Shown: positions 44,884 to 54,885 of the stretch, one piece after another | Layout: every line of letters starts with the position of its first letter | Numbering within the stretch: position 1 is the stretch's first letter | From: Candidatus Trichorickettsia mobilis | GTDB taxonomy: Bacteria > Pseudomonadota > Alphaproteobacteria > Rickettsiales > Rickettsiaceae | Assembly: GCF_963422225.1 (NCBI RefSeq) | Contig: NZ_OY728607.1 | Location: 496,001 to 560,000 of the forward strand | Length of the DNA: 64,000 nucleotides | Direction: 5' to 3' | Program-made: the position numbers and the translations under genes | Notes under the pieces: model-generated | Databases searched by the model: none | The model's input: only the letters and a program-made list of their open reading frames with translations | Told to the model about the DNA's origin: nothing

Positions 44884-45115
44884 TTAGATCACCAACAAGG
44901 TTAAGTGTTGATTCTTTTGGTAATTGTCCGTCTTGATTTCTATTACCATGGTATCCTGTACATTTTGTTGCTCATACTCAATCTCTCTGATTAAAGCATT
45001 GACTACCTTGCGATAATTTTTTGAATTAATTTGCATAGCTTTGTCGTAGGCTTGAATCACTTTTATTATCGAAATAATATTGAGCATCTTTTGGGTTGAT
45101 CTCTGTTATTTTCAT
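44884..45115 (-). pseudogene. TPR-protein remnant
   Basis: From ATG 45115 the leftward frame reads MKITEINPKDAQYYFDNKSD and stops; one frame over it continues VIQAYDKAMQINSKNYRKVV and ends QKNQHLTLLVI. The phrases EINPKDAQYYF and AYDKAMQINSKNY are tetratricopeptide motif pieces, so this is a frameshifted end of a TPR gene, likely a paralogue of 38310-40553. Confidence 0.6.
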
Positions 45116-45154
45116 TCTAATACAATTAAATATTTTAAATCTGCACAGCACTCA

Positions 45155-45240
45155 AATGTAACGCAAGTTGCCATTAAACCAATTCACCCGGAGTATAAAA
45201 CAAGCCTTAATATTTGCACGAAACCTTTGATACTCATAGA
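45155..45240. repeat. Fragment of the GCGAGTTGCCAATTAAAAT repeat
   Basis: TGTAACGCAAGTTGCCATTAAACC is a shortened copy; no paired arm seen. Confidence 0.5.
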
Positions 45241-45242
45241 AC

Positions 45243-46898
45243 TTACATTCTAATAAACTCTAGGAACGGCCCAAGGATAACCAAAGGTAAAAATGCTATT
45301 GCTCCAACCAACAATACAATAATTATCAGAAAAATACTTAGCTCACCACCAAACTGGCTTTCTTCTTGTCGCAGATTAACAATCTTTTTTTTGTTAGCAA
45401 AAGATCCACTTAATGCTAAAGAATAATATATTACTGGATAACGTCCAATTAACATTGCTATTGCTGTGGTATAATTAAAGTAATCATTAGCAATATTAAT
45501 ACCAGTGAGTACAGAGCCGTTATTAGTAAAAGTAGAAGCAAAATTATAAGTAATATCTGTTACTGCTTGCGAAGCGGGGTAAGTAATTAAAGCTTTACTT
45601 ATAGGCAACAACAATGTGATACCAGTAAAAAATAATATACCAACTGGCACTAATAAAAATACGACTACCACATAATTTATTTCACGAATGCTAATTTTTT
45701 TGCCAAAAAAATTGGCATTATTACCAGTAATTAATCCGCGTAAAAATATTGCCACTACTAAATAAGCAAGCATTGCAAAGAAACCCGAACCCACCCCTTC
45801 CAGAACAAATTTACTTAATACTAAACTGGCAAACATTACTAATGTACTTAATGGCGAATAATTCTCCAAACAAGCATTAGCTGATCCTGAAGAACTGGTA
45901 GTAATCGATAATATCCACATTAAAGACGGAAATTTGTCATAGATCAATTCTTTACCAGTATAATTAAAAGTATCCTGCAGACTCTCCTTTGATAAAACCA
46001 GTGGTACACCATATTCATTTTCTCCAAGATTAATTAGCCACAAAGAAATAACCATGATAAATAACACTACTGCATATAATGACCAACTTAACTTAGGTTC
46101 TTTTAAAAGATAACCATAGGTAAATATTAAAGCTACAGGTAGCCATAACACTAAAAATAAGGAAAATATGACTACCACTCGATTCGGCGCTTCAAAAGGA
46201 TGCGCTGAAGCACTGGCAAATAAAGAACCGCCATTAGCAACCAAATTTTTAATAGCCACCTGCCCGGCTACCGGTCCAATAAATAACTGCTGTTGATTAC
46301 CAGTTAAATCTATATAATTTAACTGACCTACAAAATCAAAAGGGACTGACTGGCTAACTAAAAATAACGATATAACTAAAGAGATTGGTAATAATATTAA
46401 AAATATTGATTTAAAGAAATCTTCATAAAAATTTCCAAGCAGAGGGTTGTTATTGTTAATAATTCCTCTAGTGAAAGCGATAAACACAGCGATACCAGTC
46501 CCACCAGATAAAAAATTCTGTAAGGTTAACGCAAATAATTGGCTAAACATACTTAACTGGGTTTCAGGATTATGACTTTGCCAAAAGGTTCCGGTAGTAA
46601 ATGAAACTGCTGCATTTAAACTTGCAGCTAACCCTAGCCCTTCTTGTAAATTACTATTTAATGGTAGATATTCTTGAAAATAGATAATAATAAAGGTAAC
46701 CACAGTACATATGATATTAAAACACATTAAACTTCTGAAATATTGATCCCAAGTTTGCGGCTTTATATTCAATAGTGGAATTCTTAAATTATTAATTAGA
46801 GAATTAGCTTCATCTCTATAAACATAAGCTACATATTTACCTAGCAGAATAGCCAACCATGTTAATATAATAAAAAAAATTATGGCGGCCATTAGCAT
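45243..46898 (-). CDS. kdpA: KdpA-like K+-channel subunit, without kdpB/kdpC
   Basis: 551 residues (E. coli KdpA 557), ten or more spans. All four pore-loop segments are recognisable: AAVSFTTGTFWQSHNPETQL, LQNFLSGGTGIAVFIAFTRG, NGGSLFASASAHPFEAPNRV and FASTFTNNGSVLTGINIAND. MLIGRYPVIYYSLALSGSFA is the last family signature. KdpA is the K+-selective channel part of the KdpFABC pump and normally needs the KdpB ATPase; neither kdpB nor kdpC is adjacent: left is a TPR relic, right are an LptM-like gene and birA. It may work with subunits elsewhere or as a passive K+ path. Confidence 0.85.
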   Translation of the reverse strand: MLMAAIIFFIILTWLAILLGKYVAYVYRDEANSLINNLRIPLLNIKPQTWDQYFRSLMCFNIICTVVTFIIIYFQEYLPLNSNLQEGLGLAASLNAAVSFTTGTFWQSHNPETQLSMFSQLFALTLQNFLSGGTGIAVFIAFTRGIINNNNPLLGNFYEDFFKSIFLILLPISLVISLFLVSQSVPFDFVGQLNYIDLTGNQQQLFIGPVAGQVAIKNLVANGGSLFASASAHPFEAPNRVVVIFSLFLVLWLPVALIFTYGYLLKEPKLSWSLYAVVLFIMVISLWLINLGENEYGVPLVLSKESLQDTFNYTGKELIYDKFPSLMWILSITTSSSGSANACLENYSPLSTLVMFASLVLSKFVLEGVGSGFFAMLAYLVVAIFLRGLITGNNANFFGKKISIREINYVVVVFLLVPVGILFFTGITLLLPISKALITYPASQAVTDITYNFASTFTNNGSVLTGINIANDYFNYTTAIAMLIGRYPVIYYSLALSGSFANKKKIVNLRQEESQFGGELSIFLIIIVLLVGAIAFLPLVILGPFLEFIRM

Positions 46899-46920
46899 TC
46901 AGATTTCCTTGTAAACTTTG

Positions 46921-47046
46921 TCAATTTATGTACAAACTCAATCTTTCAACATATCTATTGGTAATATTTGGCTCTTCCAGAGGTTTTTTGATACCACATC
47001 CACAAATCATAAAACCTAGTAAGCACATCAGTAATTTTTGCTGCAT
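46921..47046 (-). CDS. LptM-like small lipoprotein
   Basis: 41 residues, too short for most gene callers. MQQKLLMCLLGFMICGCGIK is a lipoprotein signal with a lipobox-like (F-M-I-C-G-C) end, followed by KPLEEPN. The Cys-Gly-x-Lys-x-Pro-Leu-x-x-Pro motif is the hallmark of LptM (YifL), which helps LptD assemble and mature in the outer membrane. This would fit the lptC gene at the left edge. Which of the two cysteines (C15 or C17) is lipidated is open. Codons are regular; the start is the only ATG. Confidence 0.65.
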   Translation of the reverse strand: MQQKLLMCLLGFMICGCGIKKPLEEPNITNRYVERLSLYIN

Positions 47047-47203
47047 ATATATCAAATTTATTTATTAACAATATTCGAGAGTGTCCAGTCTTTAAGGTAC
47101 GCTCCCCCCCCTTTACTCGAGCTTACTTCGATCACCATGGAGTCTAAGAGCTCCCGATGATGACGCCTTGTATAGTGGATTTTGCTACAGGCATTAGTAA
47201 GAA
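47047..47203. other. Intergenic, nothing seen
   Basis: Contains a run of eight C (47103-47111) and AT-rich flanks; no gene or clear repeat. Confidence 0.4.
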
Positions 47204-47959
47204 TCAAGAACCAAAAAACACCTCGCCAGCCGATAGACTATATATTTGACCACAAGCAAGTTTAATTCGTATATTACCTGTAAGATCTATGTCCTGAAAT
47301 CTACCGGAAATTCTGTTTTTACCGTCATCAATTGTAATTACTTTATTTAATTTATCAGCTTTCTTGAGCCATAATTGTCTAATCGGCATAAATCCTTGCT
47401 GTTGCCACATGGAAAAATACTTTTCAAAAAAACTTATAAACAAATGTAAGGTTTGATCAGAGCCTACTTTATCAATGCCAAAATTAAATAAATTTGTAGC
47501 TGGTTGATCAATATCTGATGGGTTAGATCGCAGATTAATCCCTACTCCTATGATTAAATAACCACTATTTGATAACTTGATTGATTCAAGTAAGATTCCA
47601 GCTATTTTTTTGCTATCAACTAAGACATCATTAGGCCACTTTAATCCAATTGTTAAAGTAAGATTTGCACTCTTAGCTATGGCTATAACAGTATCATAAA
47701 CAGCTAATGCTGTGGCAAATGATAATTGTGGTTGTATTTCGATAGGAATATTTTTTTCAAGTAGTATACTGGCATAAAAATTACCAGGCTCTGAATACCA
47801 TTTTTTAGAATATTTACCACGTCCGGCTGTCTGACTTTGAGCCCAGATGACAAAATTACCAGTTACTCCTGCTTTAGCTAACCTGATTGCCTCAGAATTT
47901 GTACTATCAATTTCATCAAAAATCAGTAAATTATATTTTTTAAGCCATGGCAGATGCAT
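47204..47959 (-). CDS. birA: Biotin-protein ligase BirA
   Basis: 251 residues, class I ligase without the N-terminal repressor domain. Catalytic domain motifs: DEIDSTNSEAIRLAKAG, the biotinyl-AMP loop AGRGKYSKKWYSEPGNFYAS (family GRGRxGRxW), LKWPNDVLVDSKKIAGILLE and GVGINLRSNP; C-terminal SH3-like cap VITIDDGKNRISGRFQDIDL. It attaches biotin to the acetyl/propionyl-CoA carboxylase carrier. Placed just upstream (leftward) of kdpA and downstream of nuoN, the usual rickettsial position after the nuo block. Confidence 0.93.
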   Translation of the reverse strand: MHLPWLKKYNLLIFDEIDSTNSEAIRLAKAGVTGNFVIWAQSQTAGRGKYSKKWYSEPGNFYASILLEKNIPIEIQPQLSFATALAVYDTVIAIAKSANLTLTIGLKWPNDVLVDSKKIAGILLESIKLSNSGYLIIGVGINLRSNPSDIDQPATNLFNFGIDKVGSDQTLHLFISFFEKYFSMWQQQGFMPIRQLWLKKADKLNKVITIDDGKNRISGRFQDIDLTGNIRIKLACGQIYSLSAGEVFFGS

Positions 47960-48049
47960 TATTCATCTCTTACTGTCTAGTATAATAATATGCTGTAGAC
48001 TGGAATTACAACAACATAATTCCAAAGGAAGATTAAATAAAGTATACAT

Positions 48050-49474
48050 TTAAGCTGTTAGTAATTCTAAATAATTAGCAGCAAATAATGAAAATAATAA
48101 TAGGAAAGTTACCACAAGACAGGTAATAAATAATAAACCGTTACTAGTTGGTATTATTTCTATTTGCTTAATATTGTCAGCAAAATACATTGACCTAACA
48201 ATCTTCAAATAATAATAACTAGCGATAATACTACTCATCATCCCAATAACAGCAAGCATTATTTCTTGTTGTTTGATTGCCTGGTAAAAAATATAATATT
48301 TACCAAAAAATCCTGCTAATGGCGGTAAGCCTATCATAGAAAACATCATCACTGCAATTGCTGCCGCAATCGCTTTTCTGTTTGTAGCAATACCGCTAAT
48401 ATCATCAAAAGTTGCTTCTTCAGCATTTTTTCCAAGCAACGCAATAAGACAAGCAAAAAAACCTAACGCTGCAATAATATAAATAACCATATAAACTATG
48501 GCTGATAAAATTCCAGCAACATTATGCAAAGATAAAGATATTCCCATTAAGACATAACCAACATTTAAAATTGTACTATATGCCATTAATCTTTTTATAG
48601 ATTTTTGCATAATGGCTCCAAGTGAACCAATAACCATCGAAAATATAGCAACAATTTTAATTAAAGACACGGTAATTTGTGGATATTCTCCAATCATTAA
48701 AGTAAGTATATTCAGTAAAACAAATAGTACTCCTATTTTTTGCGCTGTTACAAAATAGGTAACAGTAGTTACTGATGACCCCTCATATACATCAGGAGTC
48801 CACATATGCAGCGGTGCCGCAGAAAATTTAAATAACAAACCACTTAACATTAATACAGCACCAATAATAATCCCTATATTAGGAAGCTGTGCTGCGTTAT
48901 TAAACATCTCAAAGATTACTTTAAAGTCCAAACTGCCAGCAAAACCATATAAAAACGACATCCCTAGCAAAGTGATACAGCTAAGTAATGCTCCTAATAC
49001 AAAATATTTTACTGCGGCTTCTGCAGATTTTATATCTAGGTTAAACCCTGCTAAAGCGTATCCAGCCAACGCAGTTAATTCTAATCCACAGAATAATAAT
49101 AATAAATTACGTGATGAGATCGATAAAAAAACTCCAACTGTTGAAAATAATAACAAGGTTATATATTCCATTCTGATATTCACAGCAGATATTTTACAAA
49201 ATTCATAATATATTACTATGCTCATTATTGTAAAGCCAAGTACCAGTAATTTGTAAAACGATGTACCAAAGTTACTAACAAATGATCCGTTACATCCCAT
49301 ACCATGAGAGCCTAATAATAGCACTAGTACTAACATCAAAAACATTAGTACCATAATCGTAATCTTAACAATTAAGTTTACACGTTCACGACAAAATACA
49401 GCCGCCAGCTGCGCCAATAGCGCAAGAACTGTCAATATAAACTCTGGCATTATTATCATAAAATGCGTTAACAC
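48050..49474 (-). CDS. nuoN: NADH-quinone oxidoreductase subunit N
   Basis: 474 residues, about 14 spans, Proton_antipo_M family. Conserved features: LLLFCGLELTALAGYALAGF (TM5 Glu), a lysine in the discontinuous helix SAAPLHMWTPDVYEGSSVTT, MAYSTILNVGYVLMGISL and LPPLAGFFGKYYIFYQAI. It is one of the three antiporter-like proton channels of complex I. Last gene of the leftward nuo cluster. Confidence 0.95.
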   Translation of the reverse strand: MLTHFMIIMPEFILTVLALLAQLAAVFCRERVNLIVKITIMVLMFLMLVLVLLLGSHGMGCNGSFVSNFGTSFYKLLVLGFTIMSIVIYYEFCKISAVNIRMEYITLLLFSTVGVFLSISSRNLLLLFCGLELTALAGYALAGFNLDIKSAEAAVKYFVLGALLSCITLLGMSFLYGFAGSLDFKVIFEMFNNAAQLPNIGIIIGAVLMLSGLLFKFSAAPLHMWTPDVYEGSSVTTVTYFVTAQKIGVLFVLLNILTLMIGEYPQITVSLIKIVAIFSMVIGSLGAIMQKSIKRLMAYSTILNVGYVLMGISLSLHNVAGILSAIVYMVIYIIAALGFFACLIALLGKNAEEATFDDISGIATNRKAIAAAIAVMMFSMIGLPPLAGFFGKYYIFYQAIKQQEIMLAVIGMMSSIIASYYYLKIVRSMYFADNIKQIEIIPTSNGLLFITCLVVTFLLLFSLFAANYLELLTA

Positions 49475-49499
49475 AAATGTACTTCAATTAAATTCAACA

Positions 49500-49640
49500 A
49501 TTCCAGTTTTTTACACTCATACAAGTGAAACTAGATAGCACGCATTAAAATATTTTATCAACACCCCAAAGGCCAGTTCCAGCTATCTTGCCTGAGGAAG
49601 CGCGAGTTTTTCGGCAATTTTAATTGGCAACTCGCGTTAG
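49500..49640. repeat. GCGAGTTGCCAATTAAAAT repeat copy between nuoM and nuoN
   Basis: CAATTTTAATTGGCAACTCG (from 49613) ends in the nuoM stop region; GGCCAGTTCCAGCTATCTTG (49573) is the family centre. The left arm is absent or worn. The nuoM stop codon lies inside the repeat. Confidence 0.65.
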
Positions 49641-51125
49641 TATACCAGTGTAGATTTGTGTAAGATTATGCACTGGTAATTCTAGCGCTTCCATTATCCC
49701 ACCAGGTATAATCCCAAAATAAATAATACAAATAATTAACGGCAGCAAAGCAAGAGTTTCATACCATCTCAGATCTTTAAAATCTACAATTCTTTGTCCA
49801 ACAATCCCCAACATCACTTCCTTGTATAATTTTAACATATATACTGCACCAAATATTACTCCAGTTGCAGCAAAAATCGCTGCTATGATATTTATTTTCA
49901 AAATACCTACTAAACTAAAAAATTCTCCGATAAAACCACTAGTACCTGGTAATCCCACTGCCCCAAGCATACTAATCATAAATAACACTGCCAAGAGTGG
50001 CATTTTATGTGCAACACCACCATATTGATCAATCATCTTGGTATGATTTCTTTCATATAATACGCCAACAATCAAGAATAAAGCAGCAGACACAATACCA
50101 TGACTGATCATCTGAAATATTGCCCCATTAATGCCAGCTTCAGTAAAAGTAAAAATACCAGCGGTAACATATCCCATATGAGCAACCGATGAATAAGCAA
50201 TCATTTTTTTCATGTCCTGTTGTGCAAGCGCTGTAAATGAAGCATAAATTATAGCAAAGACACTAATGATCACCACATATATTGAAAATTCAGCTGAAGC
50301 GAGTGGTAGCATTGGTAAAGAAATTCTCAAGAAAGCATAAGCCCCTAATTTTAATAGAATACCCGCTAACATTACTGATCCTGCTGTCGGAGCTTGAACG
50401 TGAGCATCAGGCAACCATGTATGAAATGGCGGCATAGGCACTTTCACCGCAAAAGCAATAAAAGTTGCGATCCATAAGATTTTTTGTGTTGAATCACTAA
50501 ATCCTGGAACAATATTGGCTAAAGCTGGAATACTAAAAGTGTGAGCATTGGCATAAATATAAATCAAGGCTAACAAGAAAAATACCGAACCAAAAAAAGT
50601 ATATAAGAAAAACTTAAAGGCTGCATATATCCTGTTATCTCCACCCCATACTCCAATAATGAGATACATTGGTATTAAGATAACCTCAAAAAATAAATAA
50701 AATAATAATAAATTAAGCGAGCTAAATGCACCTATACAAAACGATTCTAGTAATAAAAAACATAATAAATATTCTTTTATTTGTTTCTTTATAGTAAAAA
50801 CACTTGATATAATGCAGATCAAAGTAAGTAAGGCTGTTAGAAAGACAAAATATATCGATATACCATCAATACCTACATAAAATTCAAGCCCAATAGCATT
50901 AATCCAACTATACTGCTCAACAAATTGATAGTCAGGATTACTAGTATCAAACATCACTAGTATATATATAGTGGAAATTAAAGTTAGAATTGAGCTTAAA
51001 GTCGCCACATACATAGCATATAATTGCTTGTTAGCAGTTTGACTTTGGCTAATAAAAAAAGCAATATATAGCGCACTAGCTAATGGCAACAAAACACTAA
51101 TGGATAATACTGGCAATTCTAACAT
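49620..51125 (-). CDS. nuoM: NADH-quinone oxidoreductase subunit M
   Basis: From ATG 51125 (MLELPVLSISVLLPLASALY), with TTTAGGA upstream, 501 residues; the longer open frame reads into nuoL. Markers: FYVGIDGISIYFVFLTALLT, YLFFEVILIPMYLIIGVWGG (TM5 Glu), KVPMPPFHTWLPDAHVQAPT (key Lys), MKKMIAYSSVAHMGYVTAGI and GLPGTSGFIGEF. Second antiporter-like proton channel. The C-terminal end overlaps a repeat. Confidence 0.95.
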   Translation of the reverse strand: MLELPVLSISVLLPLASALYIAFFISQSQTANKQLYAMYVATLSSILTLISTIYILVMFDTSNPDYQFVEQYSWINAIGLEFYVGIDGISIYFVFLTALLTLICIISSVFTIKKQIKEYLLCFLLLESFCIGAFSSLNLLLFYLFFEVILIPMYLIIGVWGGDNRIYAAFKFFLYTFFGSVFFLLALIYIYANAHTFSIPALANIVPGFSDSTQKILWIATFIAFAVKVPMPPFHTWLPDAHVQAPTAGSVMLAGILLKLGAYAFLRISLPMLPLASAEFSIYVVIISVFAIIYASFTALAQQDMKKMIAYSSVAHMGYVTAGIFTFTEAGINGAIFQMISHGIVSAALFLIVGVLYERNHTKMIDQYGGVAHKMPLLAVLFMISMLGAVGLPGTSGFIGEFFSLVGILKINIIAAIFAATGVIFGAVYMLKLYKEVMLGIVGQRIVDFKDLRWYETLALLPLIICIIYFGIIPGGIMEALELPVHNLTQIYTGILTRVAN

Positions 51126-51136
51126 TCCTAAAAGCT

Positions 51137-53059
51137 CTACAATACTTGTATGAAATTTATTACAAAAAATGTAACACACACCGTGATAGTCAGAATTATA
51201 ACAAAAGCATAATTAAAAATATATCCAGTTTGTAATTTACTTACCACCCAACCACAACCATTAGTCAGTTTTGCAACAGCTCCTGGCCCTCCACAATCAA
51301 TTACTCGCGAATCAAAAATAGCAGATATTCTAGCCAAGCAATTTACCGACTTGATAAGTGCATAATCATATAGCTCATCCACATAATACTTATTTTGTAA
51401 AATACGGTTTATAAAGCTAAATTGCTCTGCAATAGCTACAAACAGCTTGTTTTTATATATATAAATTCCTACTACAATACCTAATATTCCAACTAATAAT
51501 GGCAATAGCTGAATCACTGAAGCAATGGAATCAGCAGGCGTATCATGAGGTAAATTGTAAATACTATCCAGAAAATAACCAGGTATTTTACCAATATCTA
51601 AAATATAATCACCAGCAGCTCCAGCACATATCGCACAAGCAACTAATATTATCAATGGTATGTTCATTATACCACTTGCTTCATGAGTATGAGCAAAAGC
51701 TTTTGCCGATAAATTAGTATTGCCGTGAAAAACCAAAATAATAATCTTCATCGAATAAATTGCAGTGAGAATAGCTGCAATAATTCCCAGAGCAAATACA
51801 ATTTCGCCTGTACTGCCTGCCTCATAGGCAGATTCAAGAATCAAATCTTTGGAGTAATAACCAGCTAACGGGAAAATACCGATAATGGCTAATGAGCCGA
51901 TTAAAAAATAAGCATAAGTAATTGGCATCTTGCTCCGCAGGTTCCCCATCTTAAAAATATCCTGTTCATGACAAGCATGAATTACATTGCCGGCGCATAA
52001 AAATAATAAAGCTTTGAATGCAGCGTGAGTAGCTAAGTGAAATATTCCTGCTTGATATGCAGAAACTCCACAAGCAACAAACATATAACCAAGCTGGCTG
52101 CAAGTAGAATAAGCAATGATTTTTTTAATATCACTTTGTGTTACCGCAATTGTCGCTGCAAATAAACAAGTAATGCCACCAATAATGGCAATAAACTGCA
52201 ATATTGCTGGACTATATTCAAACAGATAAGAACATCTTGCCAATAAGAATACCCCGGCAGTTACCATGGTAGCCGCATGGATCAAAGCTGAAACCGGTGT
52301 TGGACCTTCCATAGCGTCCGGTAGCCATACGTGCAATCCAAGCTGTGCAGATTTACCCATACAACCAATAAATAGCATTGCACATATCACATCCAGTACC
52401 ACAAACTGTAATCCAGCAATATTAATAAACATCTGAGATAAGGATTTTGCTTGGGCGAAAACATTGTTAAAATCAGCACTATCTGTATAAATAATGATTA
52501 TTATCACTCCCAGAATAAATGCACAGTCACTAACTCTATTGGTAATAAAAGCTTTCACTGCCGCACTATTTGCTGAATCCTTATGAAACCAGTAACCAAT
52601 TAACAAATATGAACATAATCCAACTCCTTCCCAACCAAAGAATAATTGAATAAAATTATCTGCCGCCACCAATGCCAGCATAAAGAAGGTAAATAACGAC
52701 AAAAAACAAAGAAATTTTGGTAAATGCTGATCATCGTGCATATAGCCAAGAGAGTAAATATGGACAATGGTTGATACACCAAGAACCACTAAAAACATTA
52801 TACTAGTAAGCTGATCAACGTAGATTGCCCAATTAACTTTAAACACTCCGAGTTCTATCCATCGCAACAATATTACATGGTGTATATTACCTTTAATTCC
52901 AACATCAAAAAATATAATACAAGCACAAATTGTAGCGGTTACCATTAGCAAACAGGCTATGGCACCAGCGCTTTTATGGCTAATATTACGACAGCACAAA
53001 CCATTAATGATTCCAGAGAATAACGGTAAAGCTACTATCAAAATTGCTAATATCTGCAC
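51137..53059 (-). CDS. nuoL: NADH-quinone oxidoreductase subunit L
   Basis: 640 residues, normal size. [24 protein letters not shown] opening (here [20 protein letters not shown]), [76 protein letters not shown] and the long lateral helix near the C-terminus ([20 protein letters not shown]). Distal proton channel and tie-rod of the membrane arm. Ends 12 nt before nuoM. Confidence 0.96.
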   Translation of the reverse strand: MQILAILIVALPLFSGIINGLCCRNISHKSAGAIACLLMVTATICACIIFFDVGIKGNIHHVILLRWIELGVFKVNWAIYVDQLTSIMFLVVLGVSTIVHIYSLGYMHDDQHLPKFLCFLSLFTFFMLALVAADNFIQLFFGWEGVGLCSYLLIGYWFHKDSANSAAVKAFITNRVSDCAFILGVIIIIIYTDSADFNNVFAQAKSLSQMFINIAGLQFVVLDVICAMLFIGCMGKSAQLGLHVWLPDAMEGPTPVSALIHAATMVTAGVFLLARCSYLFEYSPAILQFIAIIGGITCLFAATIAVTQSDIKKIIAYSTCSQLGYMFVACGVSAYQAGIFHLATHAAFKALLFLCAGNVIHACHEQDIFKMGNLRSKMPITYAYFLIGSLAIIGIFPLAGYYSKDLILESAYEAGSTGEIVFALGIIAAILTAIYSMKIIILVFHGNTNLSAKAFAHTHEASGIMNIPLIILVACAICAGAAGDYILDIGKIPGYFLDSIYNLPHDTPADSIASVIQLLPLLVGILGIVVGIYIYKNKLFVAIAEQFSFINRILQNKYYVDELYDYALIKSVNCLARISAIFDSRVIDCGGPGAVAKLTNGCGWVVSKLQTGYIFNYAFVIILTITVCVTFFVINFIQVL

Positions 53060-53063
53060 TCGC

Positions 53064-53378
53064 TTAACCTTTCATTTGACTAATTTCTGTTAATTGTACA
53101 GAACGCTTATTCCTAAAATACACTACTATTATTGCCAAACCAATTGAGGTTTCAGCAGCAGCAATTGTAAGAATAATGATACTAAAAATTTGTCCGGACA
53201 AATCTTGCAAATACACAGAAAACGCGACAAAATTGATATTAATGGATAATAACATTAGTTCTACTGACATTAAAATTGTAATTAGATTTTTACGATTCAT
53301 GAATAGACCAGTAATACCGATGGTAAAAATCAAAGCCGCCAAAATCAGGTAATGCTCTAAGGTAATTATGTTAGTCAT
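53064..53378 (-). CDS. nuoK: NADH-quinone oxidoreductase subunit K
   Basis: 104 residues, three spans. [39 protein letters not shown] (the conserved Glu of span 2) and [20 protein letters not shown] (Glu of span 3). Starts 8 nt inside the end of nuoJ, ends 4 nt before nuoL. Confidence 0.95.
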   Translation of the reverse strand: MTNIITLEHYLILAALIFTIGITGLFMNRKNLITILMSVELMLLSININFVAFSVYLQDLSGQIFSIIILTIAAAETSIGLAIIVVYFRNKRSVQLTEISQMKG

Positions 53379-53982
53379 ATTGTATTTCCTGAACTCCTTG
53401 TTTTACACCTAGCTTAGTAACATTCATACCACTATCTTTATTACGTTTTAATTGCTGGTGGATGTTTTGACGTTTTACAGTTGTTGATGGTCTTAAAGTC
53501 AGAGCGATACAAGCAACCATTGCCACAAACAGAATCAGACCAGCTGCTTGAAACGGCAATACAAAATCAGTATATAGTATTTTTCCAATAGCTAGAGTAT
53601 TACTAATATTAGTTGGAGTTGTATATGCAACATTAGATATATTTATTGATTTAGTGCCCAATAAAATAATTAGTATAAGATCAGCAAACATAATAACAGC
53701 GATTATCGATGCAATTGATAAATTCTTTTTTAACTCCCCTTGCACTTCAGCAAATTTAATATCCAGCATCATTACCACAAACAAAAATAATACCGCTACC
53801 GCCCCAACATAAATAACTATTAACATCATTGCCAAAAATTCTGCACCTAATAGAATCATTAATCCCGAACCATTACAGAAGGCAAAAATAAGCCACAATA
53901 CCGCAATAACCGGATTACGACTAGTCACTACGCAAATGCTGCTGATAATTATTAGACTGGCAAATAAATAAAAGAATATCAT
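53371..53982 (-). CDS. nuoJ: NADH-quinone oxidoreductase subunit J
   Basis: 203 residues with five spans. Family signatures SRNPVIAVLWLIFAFCNGSG, LGAEFLAMMLIVIYVGAVAV and FLFVVMMLDIKFAEVQGELK. The C-terminal tail ([18 protein letters not shown]) overlaps nuoK. Takes part in the E-channel of complex I. Confidence 0.94.
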   Translation of the reverse strand: MIFFYLFASLIIISSICVVTSRNPVIAVLWLIFAFCNGSGLMILLGAEFLAMMLIVIYVGAVAVLFLFVVMMLDIKFAEVQGELKKNLSIASIIAVIMFADLILIILLGTKSINISNVAYTTPTNISNTLAIGKILYTDFVLPFQAAGLILFVAMVACIALTLRPSTTVKRQNIHQQLKRNKDSGMNVTKLGVKQGVQEIQYD

Positions 53983-54003
53983 TGTAATTTAACCGATTTT
54001 ATT

Positions 54004-54155
54004 GAGAGTGTTCAATGAACCGAAACGAAGTCCAGTCATTGCGAGGCGGCTTAGCCGCCGCGGCAATCCAGTAAAACGAGTTATATAACTGGATTGCTTC
54101 AAAACCTGACGGTTCCTCGCAATGACGACTTGACACAGTTTATTGAACACTCTCA
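54004..54155. repeat. Nested palindromic repeat upstream of nuoJ
   Basis: Outer arms GAGAGTGTTCAAT (54004-54016) and ATTGAACACTCTC (54143-54155). Inside, GTCATTGCGAGGCGGCTTAG (54036 on) pairs with the CCTCGCAATGAC at 54115-54126, and CGGCAATCCAGT/ACTGGATTGC forms an inner stem. Same family as 24773-24869. Confidence 0.88.
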
Positions 54156-54183
54156 TTTTATAACTTTATATATTTAGTGCACT

Positions 54184-54308
54184 TGAATAGACGAAGGTCA
54201 AAATCAAGGAGTGCTAGGAGTCACGGAGCGCAGCGTATTTAAATACGTGAGCACCGCAGATCTCTAGTTGACGACACCGCAATCCACAGATTTTCACCGA
54301 GTATTCAT
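54184..54308. repeat. RPE-type element overlapping the nuoI stop codon
   Basis: Arms TGAATAGACGAAGGTCAAAA and, inverted, TGAATACTCGGTGAAAATC. The core GTGCTAGGAGTCACGGAGCG and ATACGTGAG matches the core of the RPE in era. The nuoI TGA stop (54305-54307) is the first three bases of one arm. Confidence 0.8.
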
Positions 54309-54784
54309 CTGTATTGGTAATCTTTCTTCAACTTCAACGCCAATTCCTGTTCCCAAATATCACCATTACGAAGTAAACGTTCTTTATCATAAAGAAGTTC
54401 TTCATGAGTTTCAGTAGCAAATTCAAAATTAGAACCCTCTACAATTGCATCTACTGGGCACGCTTCCTGACATAAGCCACAATAAATACATTTCGTCATA
54501 TCAATATCATATCTAGTAGTACGTCTACTACCATCATCTCTTTCTTCTGCTTCGATTAAAATTGCCTGAGCAGGACAAATTGCTTCACATAATTTACAAG
54601 CTATACATCTTTCTTCTCCATTTTCATAGCGCCTTAGCGCGTGCTCTCCTTTGAACCTAGGGCTTACCTTACTTTTTTCATATGGATAATTTATCGTAAC
54701 TTTCGGCTTAAATAAATATTTAAGAGTTAAAGCTAGCCCAGCTATTATTTCAAACAGAAAAAATGACTTTAGATAATTATACAT
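54305..54784 (-). CDS. nuoI: NADH-quinone oxidoreductase subunit I
   Basis: 159 residues. Two ferredoxin-type 4Fe-4S sites: [16 protein letters not shown] and [19 protein letters not shown], clusters N6a and N6b. N-terminal [20 protein letters not shown] and [18 protein letters not shown] are also standard. The last codons and stop border a palindromic element, so the exact C-terminus may have been changed by that insertion. Confidence 0.95.
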   Translation of the reverse strand: MYNYLKSFFLFEIIAGLALTLKYLFKPKVTINYPYEKSKVSPRFKGEHALRRYENGEERCIACKLCEAICPAQAILIEAEERDDGSRRTTRYDIDMTKCIYCGLCQEACPVDAIVEGSNFEFATETHEELLYDKERLLRNGDIWEQELALKLKKDYQYR

Positions 54785-54885
54785 ATTACAGCTCTTCTCT
54801 TAATATTAGTCATGCTGAACCTATCAGATATAACTGACAACACGAATCATCTTGTTTGAGACCTTTTATAGGCGTCTCCACCTAA

